The position numbers and the translations under genes are program-made. 7,755 bases of DNA from CAZEHS01 sp964511875 (GTDB lineage Bacteria > Bacillota > Clostridia > Peptostreptococcales > Acidaminobacteraceae), in NCBI GenBank assembly GCA_964511875.1, contig CAZEHS010000119.1:1-7755 (forward strand), in the 5' to 3' direction. Of the stretch, positions 1 through 6,288 are shown in pieces. The notes beneath the pieces are model-generated. The model had not been told where the DNA came from. It ran no database searches and saw only the letters and a program-made list of their open reading frames with translations. Every line of letters begins with the position of its first letter. The first letter of the stretch is position 1.

Positions 1-207
1 AAAAAAACAGGGACCCCTTCTCGGAAAGCCGATTTCTGTCGAAAAACCATCAGCGCCTACGAAAAGCTGGGAACAGTCTGGATCAATACCGGACCGGGGG
101 GCGCCCTATATTTTGAAGACATGTGGGAGCACTGCAGCAACAGCAGCAATCCCGATTTCAGGTTCATCGATCCAGTGGAGGAAACCCTAAAGACACTGCA
201 TGAGTAA
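1..207 (+). CDS. C-terminal fragment of an unrecognised protein (5' end outside window)
   Basis: Frame 1 is open from the first base to a TAA at 205-207 and encodes 68 residues, ending in DPVEETLKTLHE. There is no start with a ribosome binding site inside the window, so this is read as the 3' end of a gene that begins further left. The segment contains the stretch GTVWINTGPGGALYFEDMW and a Ser/Asn-rich patch, with no membrane helix. I do not recognise a family. It is the only plus-strand gene seen. It converges on thiD, and a perfect palindrome begins 30 bases after its stop, as expected for a real gene end. It could also be a degraded remnant; the fragment is too short to decide. Confidence 0.5.
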   Translation, partial: KKTGTPSRKADFCRKTISAYEKLGTVWINTGPGGALYFEDMWEHCSNSSNPDFRFIDPVEETLKTLHE

Positions 208-237
208 GTGATTCGTCTGTTAGATTTCTTCATCACT

Positions 238-271
238 CAACAAGGCCGCAGAAATTTCTGCGGCCTTGTTG
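238..271. terminator. Perfect 34-bp palindrome, probable bidirectional terminator
   Basis: Bases 238-254 are the exact reverse complement of 255-271, giving two 17-base arms with a GC-rich core (GGCCGCAG / CTGCGGCC) and an AT centre that would form the loop. The hairpin lies between two convergent genes: 30 bases after the stop of the left-edge gene and 24 bases beyond the stop of thiD. The outer arms supply a short run of T-rich sequence on either strand (CCTTGTTG), though not a classic long T tract. Its position and symmetry fit a bidirectional Rho-independent terminator. Confidence 0.8.
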
Positions 272-295
272 TCATCTGTAAAATCTTTGAATGCC

Positions 296-1072
296 TCACA
301 GCACGCAGTGGTTCAGGGGACCGCATCCTCTGCCGAGATTAAGCTGCGCTTTCAGGGCAAGAGTGATATAGTCTTTGGCACGGCCCACGCTCTCAGGCAT
401 GCTGTGGCCTGCGGCCAGGCTGCAGGCGATGGCAGAGGATAGGGTGCAGCCCGTTCCATGGGTGTTTTCATTATCGATTCGTTCGCCTTTAAACCATCGG
501 ATCTCGCCATGACCGTAAAGCAGGTCATCTGCTGTGCCCTGCCTGTGCCCGCCTTTTATCAGGATGAAGCCGCTGAATTTTTCTGCAATTTTCCCAGCTG
601 CGCGGATCATATCGTCCCCGTTTTGAATATCGAATCCGGATAAGCTCATGGCTTCCGGAATATTCGGCGTAATGATGTCCGCCAGAGGCAAAAGTCTGGT
701 GACCAGAGCCTCGACAGCATTATCGTTCAGCAGCGGTCTTCCGCTGCTTGAAAGCATCACGGGATCAACGACCAGGTTGGAGACCTCATAGTATTTTAGC
801 TTAAGTGCTACAATCTCTATGATTTCAGTAGTGGAGACCATGCCTATCTTGACCGCATCCGGAAAGATATCGTTCATCACGCAGTCAATCTGCTGGCCCA
901 CAAAATAAGGATCCACTTCAGTGATGCCATGTACACCAGTGGTGTTCTGAGCAGTCAGGGCAGTCAGAACGCTCATGCCGTAAAGCCTATGTGCGCCAAT
1001 GGTCTTTAAGTCCGCCTGTATGCCGGCTCCCCCGCTGCAATCCGATCCCGCTATCGTAAGTACTGTCCGCAA
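296..1072 (-). CDS. thiD: Hydroxymethylpyrimidine/phosphomethylpyrimidine kinase ThiD
   Basis: This cytoplasmic ribokinase-fold enzyme phosphorylates hydroxymethylpyrimidine and then its monophosphate, giving the pyrimidine half of thiamine pyrophosphate. With the start chosen here it has 258 residues, normal for ThiD. Visible family motifs are TIAGSDCSGGAGIQADLKT near the N terminus, AQNTTGV (the Gln, about residue 42, is typical of HMP kinases), DPVM at about 103, TPNIPEA at about 135, and THGTGCTLSSA at about 204 with the anion-hole and catalytic segment GTGC. The C terminus ends in the usual G-x-GPLNH. An in-frame TTG at 1096 would add eight residues but has no ribosome binding site; TTG at 1072 has GGAGGA six bases upstream and gives the usual N terminus MRTVLTIAGSD. 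It follows the YdeI-like gene with a 26-base gap and is probably co-transcribed. No other thi gene or TPP riboswitch is in the window, so it may serve salvage. A pyridoxal-kinase side activity is possible in this family. Confidence 0.95.
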   Translation of the reverse strand: MRTVLTIAGSDCSGGAGIQADLKTIGAHRLYGMSVLTALTAQNTTGVHGITEVDPYFVGQQIDCVMNDIFPDAVKIGMVSTTEIIEIVALKLKYYEVSNLVVDPVMLSSSGRPLLNDNAVEALVTRLLPLADIITPNIPEAMSLSGFDIQNGDDMIRAAGKIAEKFSGFILIKGGHRQGTADDLLYGHGEIRWFKGERIDNENTHGTGCTLSSAIACSLAAGHSMPESVGRAKDYITLALKAQLNLGRGCGPLNHCVL

Positions 1073-1078
1073 TCCGAT

Positions 1079-1084
1079 TCCTCC
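1079..1084 (-). promoter_or_regulatory. Ribosome binding site deciding the thiD start
   Basis: The minus strand reads GGAGGA here, six bases before TTG at 1072-1070. The upstream in-frame TTG at 1096 lacks any purine-rich site, so this element supports the shorter ThiD. It lies downstream of the YdeI-like stop codon. Confidence 0.7.
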
Positions 1085-1098
1085 ATCCGTATTCAAAA

Positions 1099-1662
1099 TC
1101 AGTAGAACTTGTCTACGCCGCCAAAACCGATCAGCTTATTTTCCCGGGTTTTTCGAATGAAATTCGCCAGCCGCTTTTCGAATTCCTCCGGCCGGCTGCG
1201 GGCTCCATCGATGTATGCAACCCGTATCCGCTGATACGATGGAGAGAATCGGATATAATTCTTCCAGGCCGCTTCATCACTTTTGATAACCTGAATGATA
1301 TCCTCCGGGAAGACAAATTTCTCCTCCAGAACGCCCTTAACAGCTTCTTTCACTGATGGGTGCAGCAGATTCTGCTGATCCAGCCATTTCAGCCTCTCTT
1401 TATTCGGTTGAGAATAGAAACTTTTAGGGTTCCGTGGAGTGAATCGCTGGATATGGCTTTCTGCGTCAAAGGCCTTAGCCGTACTATCGATCCATCCGAA
1501 ACAAAGCGCTTCCTCAACCGCATCATTGTATGAAATCTTCTGTCTGGATGAGGATTTGTTCGGAAAGTTCAACCATACCTCCCGCTCATGATCGAAGTTT
1601 TTGCTAAGCCATGACCGCCACTCAGTTCGATCGGCTACAAAAAGTATCTTGGATGAATCCAT
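1099..1662 (-). CDS. YdeI/OmpD-associated family protein
   Basis: A soluble protein of 187 residues with the signature of the YdeI/OmpD-associated family: EWRSWLSKN near residue 14, EVWLNFPNK at 28-36, ISYNDAVEEALCFGWIDS at 43-60, FTPRNPKSFYSQPNKER at 74-90, and a C-terminal helical part containing FSPSYQRIRVAYIDGARSRPE (139-159) with basic residues after it. The length is normal for the family. Members are described as bacteriocin-protection or stress proteins, but the biochemical role is not established, so none is assigned here. There is no signal peptide or membrane helix. The ATG at 1662 has GAGGAG eight bases upstream, a strong site. It lies 33 bases after the penicillin-binding protein gene and 26 bases before thiD, on the same strand, so it probably belongs to the same transcript; no independent promoter was evident. 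Confidence 0.85.
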   Translation of the reverse strand: MDSSKILFVADRTEWRSWLSKNFDHEREVWLNFPNKSSSRQKISYNDAVEEALCFGWIDSTAKAFDAESHIQRFTPRNPKSFYSQPNKERLKWLDQQNLLHPSVKEAVKGVLEEKFVFPEDIIQVIKSDEAAWKNYIRFSPSYQRIRVAYIDGARSRPEEFEKRLANFIRKTRENKLIGFGGVDKFY

Positions 1663-1695
1663 TACGATGTCTCCTCTTCAGACCACAATTGATCC

Positions 1696-3129
1696 TTAAT
1701 TCCGTATCGACTTCAACCAGGTATTCATCACACTGCCGGCGATGGGCGCTGCAGCCTGCCCGCCTCCCTTGCCCTGATACTCCAGAATAACAGCCACGGC
1801 TATCTCCGGATTATCCGCTGGAGCGAAACCGATGAACCAGGCGTGGTCAAAGCCTTCACCCTGCGCACTTTTTTCGTTCTGGGCAGTTCCTGTCTTGCCA
1901 GCCACAGCGGTGCCGGATATCCTTGCCTTCGTACCTGTACCGCTCTCCACGACCCCGATCATCATGTCAGTGACGGCATCTGCAACCGCAGCGTCAGTGA
2001 ACTGGTAAAGCGCTTGGGGCTGAGTTGTTTTGAGGATTTTACCGGTTACATCGGAGGTGTTTCCCACCAGATAGGGTTTCATGATGATTCCGTCGTTTGC
2101 AATGCCCGCACTGATCATTACCATCTGCAGGGGAGTTGCCAAAAGCTTTCCCTGGCCGATTCCAGTCGCGGCAAGCTCGGTTTTTCCCATATCCGGAGTG
2201 CCGATCCGACTCATGGTCAGCGGCAGATCGAAAGTGAGCTGTTCAGTGAATCCTGCTTTAACTGCCTTATCCCTCAGGGGCTTCGCGCCGACAAGACCGG
2301 CAAGCTGTGAGAAATATACATTGCTCGATACTGAAACAGCCTTCGTCATATCCAGAGGTCCGTACGCTTTACCGGCATAATTCTGGAATGTCTTTCCGTC
2401 AATAACAATCGTTCCTGCGTCATCAAACGTTGTATCGGCCAGTCCGTTTTCAATGGCTGCAGCCGCCGTGACCACTTTGAATGTGGATCCGGGCGGATAA
2501 AGTCCCATCACTGCCCTGGGAAGGAGCGGACTGTTTGGATCCTCCACAAGTTCCGGCCATTTTTCTTCAAGTCCTCCAGCATTCGGATCAAAATCCGGTG
2601 TGCTGACCATTGCCAGGATCTCACCGGTTTTAGGATTCATCGCCACAATCGCTCCGCGACTGCTCCCCATGAGTTCCCGGGCTTTTTTCTGAAGGTCGTT
2701 ATCCACAGTGAGAACAAGACTGTGTCCTACTCGTTTTTCTCCGGTTATCATGCTACCGAACCTGTCTATGATCTCCAGCCCGTCCTTTCCCAGAAGAGCT
2801 GCGTTGAATCTTGATTCCAGCAGTGACTTGCCATAGGTGATTGAATCATATCCGATCACATGGGTATACAGCCCGCTGAATGGATAAAGACGCGTGCTGA
2901 CTCCGTCTTTTTCCTCTGTTTGGGCAAGTATGACACCTTTTCTATCCAGGATGCTTCCTCGTAGGATCTGCTCCTCCTCTGCCATTAGGCGACGATTGTA
3001 AGCACTGTTCATAATGGAATTTTTTCCCTGAAGCTCAAACCAGGTCAGAGTTCCAACAAGGCAAGCAAAAAGAAGGCCGATGGCGATGAACACGTTCAGG
3101 ACTCTGCTATTGATCGAATCCATCTTCAA
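1696..3129 (-). CDS. Class B penicillin-binding protein (peptidoglycan transpeptidase, PbpA-like)
   Basis: This membrane-anchored DD-transpeptidase cross-links peptidoglycan stem peptides outside the membrane. It has 477 residues: a short cytoplasmic end, one membrane anchor at about 10-32, a pedestal segment with the RGSILDR motif at 57-63, and a transpeptidase domain from about 150. All three active-site motifs are intact: STFK with nucleophile Ser215, SSN at 268-270, and KTGT at 412-415. The length and reduced pedestal match actinobacterial PbpA (about 490 residues) better than PBP2 or FtsI, which are usually longer; there is no PASTA domain. The start is TTG at 3129, preceded by AAAGGAGGTGG with GGAGGT eight bases away; an ATG two codons later is worse spaced. 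The gene overlaps the end of the SEDS gene by 23 bases, implying translational coupling with its probable glycosyltransferase partner. Whether the pair serves division, elongation or spore wall cannot be told from sequence. Confidence 0.93.
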   Translation of the reverse strand: MKMDSINSRVLNVFIAIGLLFACLVGTLTWFELQGKNSIMNSAYNRRLMAEEEQILRGSILDRKGVILAQTEEKDGVSTRLYPFSGLYTHVIGYDSITYGKSLLESRFNAALLGKDGLEIIDRFGSMITGEKRVGHSLVLTVDNDLQKKARELMGSSRGAIVAMNPKTGEILAMVSTPDFDPNAGGLEEKWPELVEDPNSPLLPRAVMGLYPPGSTFKVVTAAAAIENGLADTTFDDAGTIVIDGKTFQNYAGKAYGPLDMTKAVSVSSNVYFSQLAGLVGAKPLRDKAVKAGFTEQLTFDLPLTMSRIGTPDMGKTELAATGIGQGKLLATPLQMVMISAGIANDGIIMKPYLVGNTSDVTGKILKTTQPQALYQFTDAAVADAVTDMMIGVVESGTGTKARISGTAVAGKTGTAQNEKSAQGEGFDHAWFIGFAPADNPEIAVAVILEYQGKGGGQAAAPIAGSVMNTWLKSIRN

Positions 3130-4390
3130 TTGTCGCCACCTCCTTTCTCAATATGGGTCCAGATAATGCCTGCAGGATCCCCAATGTGATATAACTGGCA
3201 ATCAGTGATGAACCGCCATAGCTGATGAAGGGCAGAGTGATTCCTGTCAGCGGGATCAGTTTTATAACACCGCCGATAATGATGAATGTCTGAAATCCGA
3301 TAGTGATGGTCAACCCGAATGCTACGGACTTCGTGAACCGATCCTTGAGCCGAAGTGCGATTTTGATGCCTCGATACACCAGCAGGAAAAAGAGAAGTAC
3401 AATTGCTATTCCACCGAATATCCCTGTTTCTTCGCAAATAGCCGCAAAAACGAAATCCGTATGAACTGCCGGAATGTATTCCGGGTGTCCCAGACCGATT
3501 CCCGTACCAAAGAAACTGCCGGTACCGATAGCAAAGAGCGACTGTGTGATCTGGTATCCCTTTCCTGCAACATCCGACCAGGGATCCAGCCATGTATCCA
3601 CTCTGACCTGCAGATGATGAATGAATCGGATTGCCACAGCTCCACCGGCTCCTGCCACAAGTGCATTCCCAAGAAAAAAAAGAATATCCCTTTCAAAGAC
3701 ATACAAAAATGATAGATAGACCATGAACATAAGCAGTGCTGTGCCAAATTCCCTTTCTATTGCAAAGAATCCGAGCAATACGAATACCAATGCCATCAGC
3801 ACCCATTTAGGACCCGCTGAGTAGTTCTTGTAATTCAATCGCAACGACTCAGGCTCAGTGACATAGGCCGCCATAAAAAAAACGAAAAGAATTTTAATGA
3901 ATTCCGACGGCTGCATCGTAAAACCGCCTATTATAATCCAGTTACGGGCACCGTTCAGTTCGGTACCCAGCACGAGGGTGATTATGAACAGTGCGATCAT
4001 CCCTCCGTAGAACAGCCAGACAGAACGAATCTTCTCATGCCATAACACGAATAATCCATTGCCAGTCAGAAAAATCGCCGTCCCCAGAAGAAACCAGATG
4101 AACTGTTTGAATCCTGTTTCCGGTGATAACCTGAACTGCATCATTAAGCCCAGACTGACCAGCATGGATACAATGGCACATATATAGGAATCTCCCATCC
4201 GGAACCGGCTCAGCAGATAACTCGTGAGATATGCCAGCGCTGCCATAGCGACGCCCAGGCCCAGGGTTTTCGGTTCAAATGAGCCGCTGCGCAGTGAAAG
4301 CAGGGAAAACAAACCTACATCTACAAGAGCAACCATATGGATGGGTCCCAGGGCACTGACACCCGCAGTATTTTTAATGTAATCTTTCAT
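3107..4390 (-). CDS. FtsW/RodA/SpoVE-family (SEDS) peptidoglycan glycosyltransferase
   Basis: This integral membrane protein of 427 residues has about ten to twelve hydrophobic helices. SEDS proteins polymerise glycan strands from lipid II and work with a class B PBP, which is the next gene here. Family hallmarks (numbering from the chosen start) are GARNWI followed by QPSEFIKI at about 160, EREFGTALL at about 212, the outer-loop segment GxGLGHPEYIPAVHTDFVFA with its conserved Asp at about 312 and the following EETG, and the C-terminal PLTGITLPFISYGGSS at about 380-395. The frame is open upstream to an ATG at 4453, but those residues would lie inside the FHA gene and are not family-like. ATG ATG at 4393/4390 follows an AGG-containing site directly after the FHA stop, so 4390 is chosen, with 4393 equally possible. 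The gene overlaps the PBP start by 23 bases. Pairing with a short PbpA-like PBP and an FHA protein recalls the actinobacterial rodA-pbpA arrangement, but FtsW and RodA cannot be separated safely by eye. Confidence 0.93.
   Translation of the reverse strand: MKDYIKNTAGVSALGPIHMVALVDVGLFSLLSLRSGSFEPKTLGLGVAMAALAYLTSYLLSRFRMGDSYICAIVSMLVSLGLMMQFRLSPETGFKQFIWFLLGTAIFLTGNGLFVLWHEKIRSVWLFYGGMIALFIITLVLGTELNGARNWIIIGGFTMQPSEFIKILFVFFMAAYVTEPESLRLNYKNYSAGPKWVLMALVFVLLGFFAIEREFGTALLMFMVYLSFLYVFERDILFFLGNALVAGAGGAVAIRFIHHLQVRVDTWLDPWSDVAGKGYQITQSLFAIGTGSFFGTGIGLGHPEYIPAVHTDFVFAAICEETGIFGGIAIVLLFFLLVYRGIKIALRLKDRFTKSVAFGLTITIGFQTFIIIGGVIKLIPLTGITLPFISYGGSSLIASYITLGILQALSGPILRKEVATIEDGFDQ
3138..3143 (-). 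promoter_or_regulatory. Strong ribosome binding site for the PBP gene, inside the SEDS coding region
   Basis: The minus strand carries AAAGGAGGTGG here, an almost full complement to the 16S rRNA 3' end. GGAGGT is eight bases from the TTG at 3129, which supports that non-ATG start over ATG at 3123 (fourteen bases away). The site lies within the last codons of the SEDS gene, so ribosomes ending there could restart on the PBP gene. Confidence 0.7.
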
Positions 4391-4394
4391 CATC

Positions 4395-4841
4395 TCACCT
4401 GCCGCCTTCGGAAAAGAGAAGATCCATACCGCCGACGGATATCCGGTCCCCATGCCTAAGCTCGGTGCGTGTCTCTAGTTTTACATTATTAAGCAAGGTC
4501 CCGTTGGCGCTTTTCAGATCCTCAATGAAAAAATGGTCCTTGACCTTTTCTATCCGCACATGTTCGGATGATATATACGGGTCCGGCAGGATAACGCTGC
4601 ACTTGGAAGCTCTTCCGATAAGCGTACTGGATCTCAGCAAGGGATATAACTCAGCCACGGCCTCGCCGTTCTTGCCGATGACTGGAGTCAGCAGCTTCAG
4701 ATGAGGCAGTAGAGCAACCGCATTTTCTCCTGCTGTGATTGTTTTGATATCCAGATATATGAGTCTGACAACCCTGATGATGAAGAGATAAATTACAAGA
4801 GCCAAAACATACTTCATGATCAGGGAAAAAATTTCATACAT
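4395..4841 (-). CDS. Membrane-anchored FHA-domain protein (FhaB-like)
   Basis: A protein of 148 residues with one N-terminal membrane helix (about 6-30), a linker, and a forkhead-associated domain at about 70-145. FHA domains bind phosphothreonine peptides. The residues that normally contact the phosphopeptide are present: Gly76-Arg77 in LIGRASKC, Ser91-x-x-His94 in YISSEHVRI, and Asn113-Gly114 in DLKSANGTLLNN. The domain faces the cytoplasm if the basic residues after the helix follow the positive-inside rule. ATG at 4841 has GGAGGT eight bases upstream. The stop codon is one base from the first possible ATG of the SEDS gene, so the two are almost certainly co-translated. Order FHA, SEDS, PBP is that of the actinobacterial fhaB-rodA-pbpA cluster, but here no Ser/Thr kinase or phosphatase gene lies alongside. 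The inferred role is to recruit or regulate the wall-synthesis pair in response to phosphorylation. Confidence 0.9.
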   Translation of the reverse strand: MYEIFSLIMKYVLALVIYLFIIRVVRLIYLDIKTITAGENAVALLPHLKLLTPVIGKNGEAVAELYPLLRSSTLIGRASKCSVILPDPYISSEHVRIEKVKDHFFIEDLKSANGTLLNNVKLETRTELRHGDRISVGGMDLLFSEGGR

Positions 4842-4873
4842 GCCTATTTACCTCCGCCATAGATTCTACCCTT

Positions 4874-4902
4874 ATTCTAAACGTTTTTCGAAGATTGTAC
4901 AA
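4874..4902 (-). promoter_or_regulatory. Candidate sigma-A promoter for the FHA-SEDS-PBP operon
   Basis: The minus strand reads TTGTAC (4902-4897), 17 bases, then TAGAAT (4879-4874). The -10 matches the consensus at five of six positions; the -35 is weaker, with only TTG matching. The TAG of the -10 is also the stop codon of the antiporter gene. Transcription would begin near 4867, giving a leader of about 25 bases that still contains the FHA ribosome binding site. This would let the wall-synthesis genes be expressed apart from the antiporter. Confidence 0.4.
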
Positions 4903-6196
4903 ACGACCTCCCCCACATGAACAGAGGTACCATATAAAGAAAAAATGCATAAGGGATGAATCCTGCATCTACTGATAATATCGCTGCAGGAATGGTGAAA
5001 GCCACATTCCATGGAATGAGAGCCGGAATCAGCACAGCTGTATTTCCAATATCCTGAGCCAGGTCTGAACGGCCGGTTTGCGACTTATGATAATAAGGCT
5101 CCATGAACTGATGTGTCGTGATTATTGCAAAAGTCTGGCTGCAGCCGAAGCAGGCACTTACCGTGCTTGTCGCAAGCACCGCTGAAAACCTGCCGAACCG
5201 GCCTGCGAGCTTTGCCACTGTTTTTTCAAAATGAATCAGCATTCGTGTCCCTTCGAATATGCCTGAATATGCTGAAGCCACCGCAATGATAAGGATCGGC
5301 CGTATCATGGCCGCCATGCCGCCGCTCTGCAGGCTGGATGCCAGAGCTTCATCAGGATTCAGATGATAGCCTGACAGCAGCACGCGTACAGTATCTGCCA
5401 GCGTCTGAGACTGGACTAGAATCCCGACTGCAATCGCAGCTATGATGCTAAACAGCAGTGTCAGCCTCACATCTGCCTTGAAACCCACACATATGACAAC
5501 AACGGCAGCAGGAAGCATGACCATAGGGCTCAGATTGAATAGCAGTTCCAAGGCTTCGCTCACTCCGCTGAAATCTCCGTGAAGAGGGTTTTGAAATGAG
5601 AGCAGAAGATATATGGCAACAGTCCCCGCAAATGGAATCACGGTACCTGTGAAAAGTTTTTTCAGATATCCATAAAGATCCGTACCGGTCAGGATTGCCA
5701 CCAGATTGGCACAGGAAGAAAGCGGGGTTGACCGCTCACAGAAGTATGCAGCTGTTATGATTGCACCGGCTGCCAGGTTTGGATTAACCCCTCCTGCCCG
5801 TGCCATGACCATGAACACCACCCCGATGATGCCCGCAGTTCCAAAAGCGGAGCCGATTGCCAATGCCAAAAGACACGTTATGAGGAATATGGAGACAACA
5901 AAAAGTTCCGGTGTTATGAAGCTTAACCCATGGTAAATAAAAAACGGCACTGTTCCGCAGGACATCCAAAGGGAAGCAGAGGCCCCTACCAAAAGTGTTA
6001 TCTCATAGATTTTAGAAGGCTTTCTGATGCCATTCCAGATCATTCGGGTGATTTCCCAAGGTTTGTATCCATCCTTTAATGAAATCAGGACAAAAATAAC
6101 CAGCCCTGCGGTCAGTGGATATAATATGGTAATACCCTTTAAAGAGCTGGTAACCAGCATGATGAAAACCAAGATCAGTGAAAGATTAAGCGCCAT
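4877..6196 (-). CDS. NhaC-family Na+/H+ antiporter
   Basis: This integral membrane transporter has 439 residues and about eleven or twelve hydrophobic helices, normal for NhaC-type secondary transporters that exchange Na+ for H+ and help keep cytoplasmic pH and sodium in range. Family features are GSAFGTAGIIGVVFMVMA at about 115-132, the conserved AAYFCERSTPLSSCANLVA at about 149-167 with charged Glu-Arg in the membrane, SGGMAAMI at about 291, FGCSQTFAIITT at about 350, and ALIPWNVA at about 392. Sequence alone does not exclude a related substrate, since some NhaC homologues exchange malate/lactate or other ions. The first in-frame ATG (6208) has no ribosome binding site; ATG at 6196 has GGGAG five bases upstream and is preferred. 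It is followed 35 bases later by the FHA gene and preceded by a gap with a strong inverted repeat. Confidence 0.9.
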   Translation of the reverse strand: MALNLSLILVFIMLVTSSLKGITILYPLTAGLVIFVLISLKDGYKPWEITRMIWNGIRKPSKIYEITLLVGASASLWMSCGTVPFFIYHGLSFITPELFVVSIFLITCLLALAIGSAFGTAGIIGVVFMVMARAGGVNPNLAAGAIITAAYFCERSTPLSSCANLVAILTGTDLYGYLKKLFTGTVIPFAGTVAIYLLLSFQNPLHGDFSGVSEALELLFNLSPMVMLPAAVVVICVGFKADVRLTLLFSIIAAIAVGILVQSQTLADTVRVLLSGYHLNPDEALASSLQSGGMAAMIRPILIIAVASAYSGIFEGTRMLIHFEKTVAKLAGRFGRFSAVLATSTVSACFGCSQTFAIITTHQFMEPYYHKSQTGRSDLAQDIGNTAVLIPALIPWNVAFTIPAAILSVDAGFIPYAFFLYMVPLFMWGRSFVQSSKNV

Positions 6197-6201
6197 GAGA
6201 T

Positions 6202-6206
6202 CTCCC
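6202..6206 (-). promoter_or_regulatory. Ribosome binding site deciding the antiporter start
   Basis: The minus strand reads GGGAG, five bases before ATG at 6196-6194. The ATG at 6208, four codons earlier, overlaps this element and has only AT-rich sequence before it, so the downstream start is favoured. Confidence 0.5.
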
Positions 6207-6223
6207 ATTATGGATTATGAATG

Positions 6224-6267
6224 AAGAGCCTTGAATGGATATCCTGGGATACCCACACAAGGCTCTT
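6224..6267 (-). repeat. Inverted repeat in the leader of the antiporter gene
   Basis: AAGAGCCTTG (6224-6233) is the exact reverse complement of CAAGGCTCTT (6258-6267), a 10-bp stem. The 24-base interior contains a second small inverted repeat (TATCC...GGATA, 6240-6251) that could stack above it. On the minus strand the structure starts 21 bases after the stop of the 130-residue membrane protein and ends 27 bases before the antiporter ATG. No T tract follows it in the direction of transcription, so it is not a standard terminator; it may be an attenuator, a processing hairpin or part of a regulatory leader. Confidence 0.5.
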
Positions 6268-6288
6268 AAATAGTGAACGAGAATCGTT

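Noticed and set aside
1843..2310. Plus-strand open frame of 155 residues
   Set aside because: It lies entirely opposite the PBP gene with its intact motifs, has no ribosome binding site and encodes no recognisable protein.
3126..3747. Minus-strand open frames of 155 and 113 residues
   Set aside because: They are out-of-frame readings of the SEDS gene, with low-complexity, Cys/Arg/His-rich sequence lacking any motif.
4391..4453. Longer start for the SEDS gene at ATG 4453
   Set aside because: The 21 extra residues overlap FHA coding sequence, lack a ribosome binding site and do not resemble a SEDS N terminus.
5401..5420. CTGAGA box, reminiscent of a TPP riboswitch element
   Set aside because: It is on the plus strand inside the antiporter coding region, with no partner elements and no plus-strand gene downstream.
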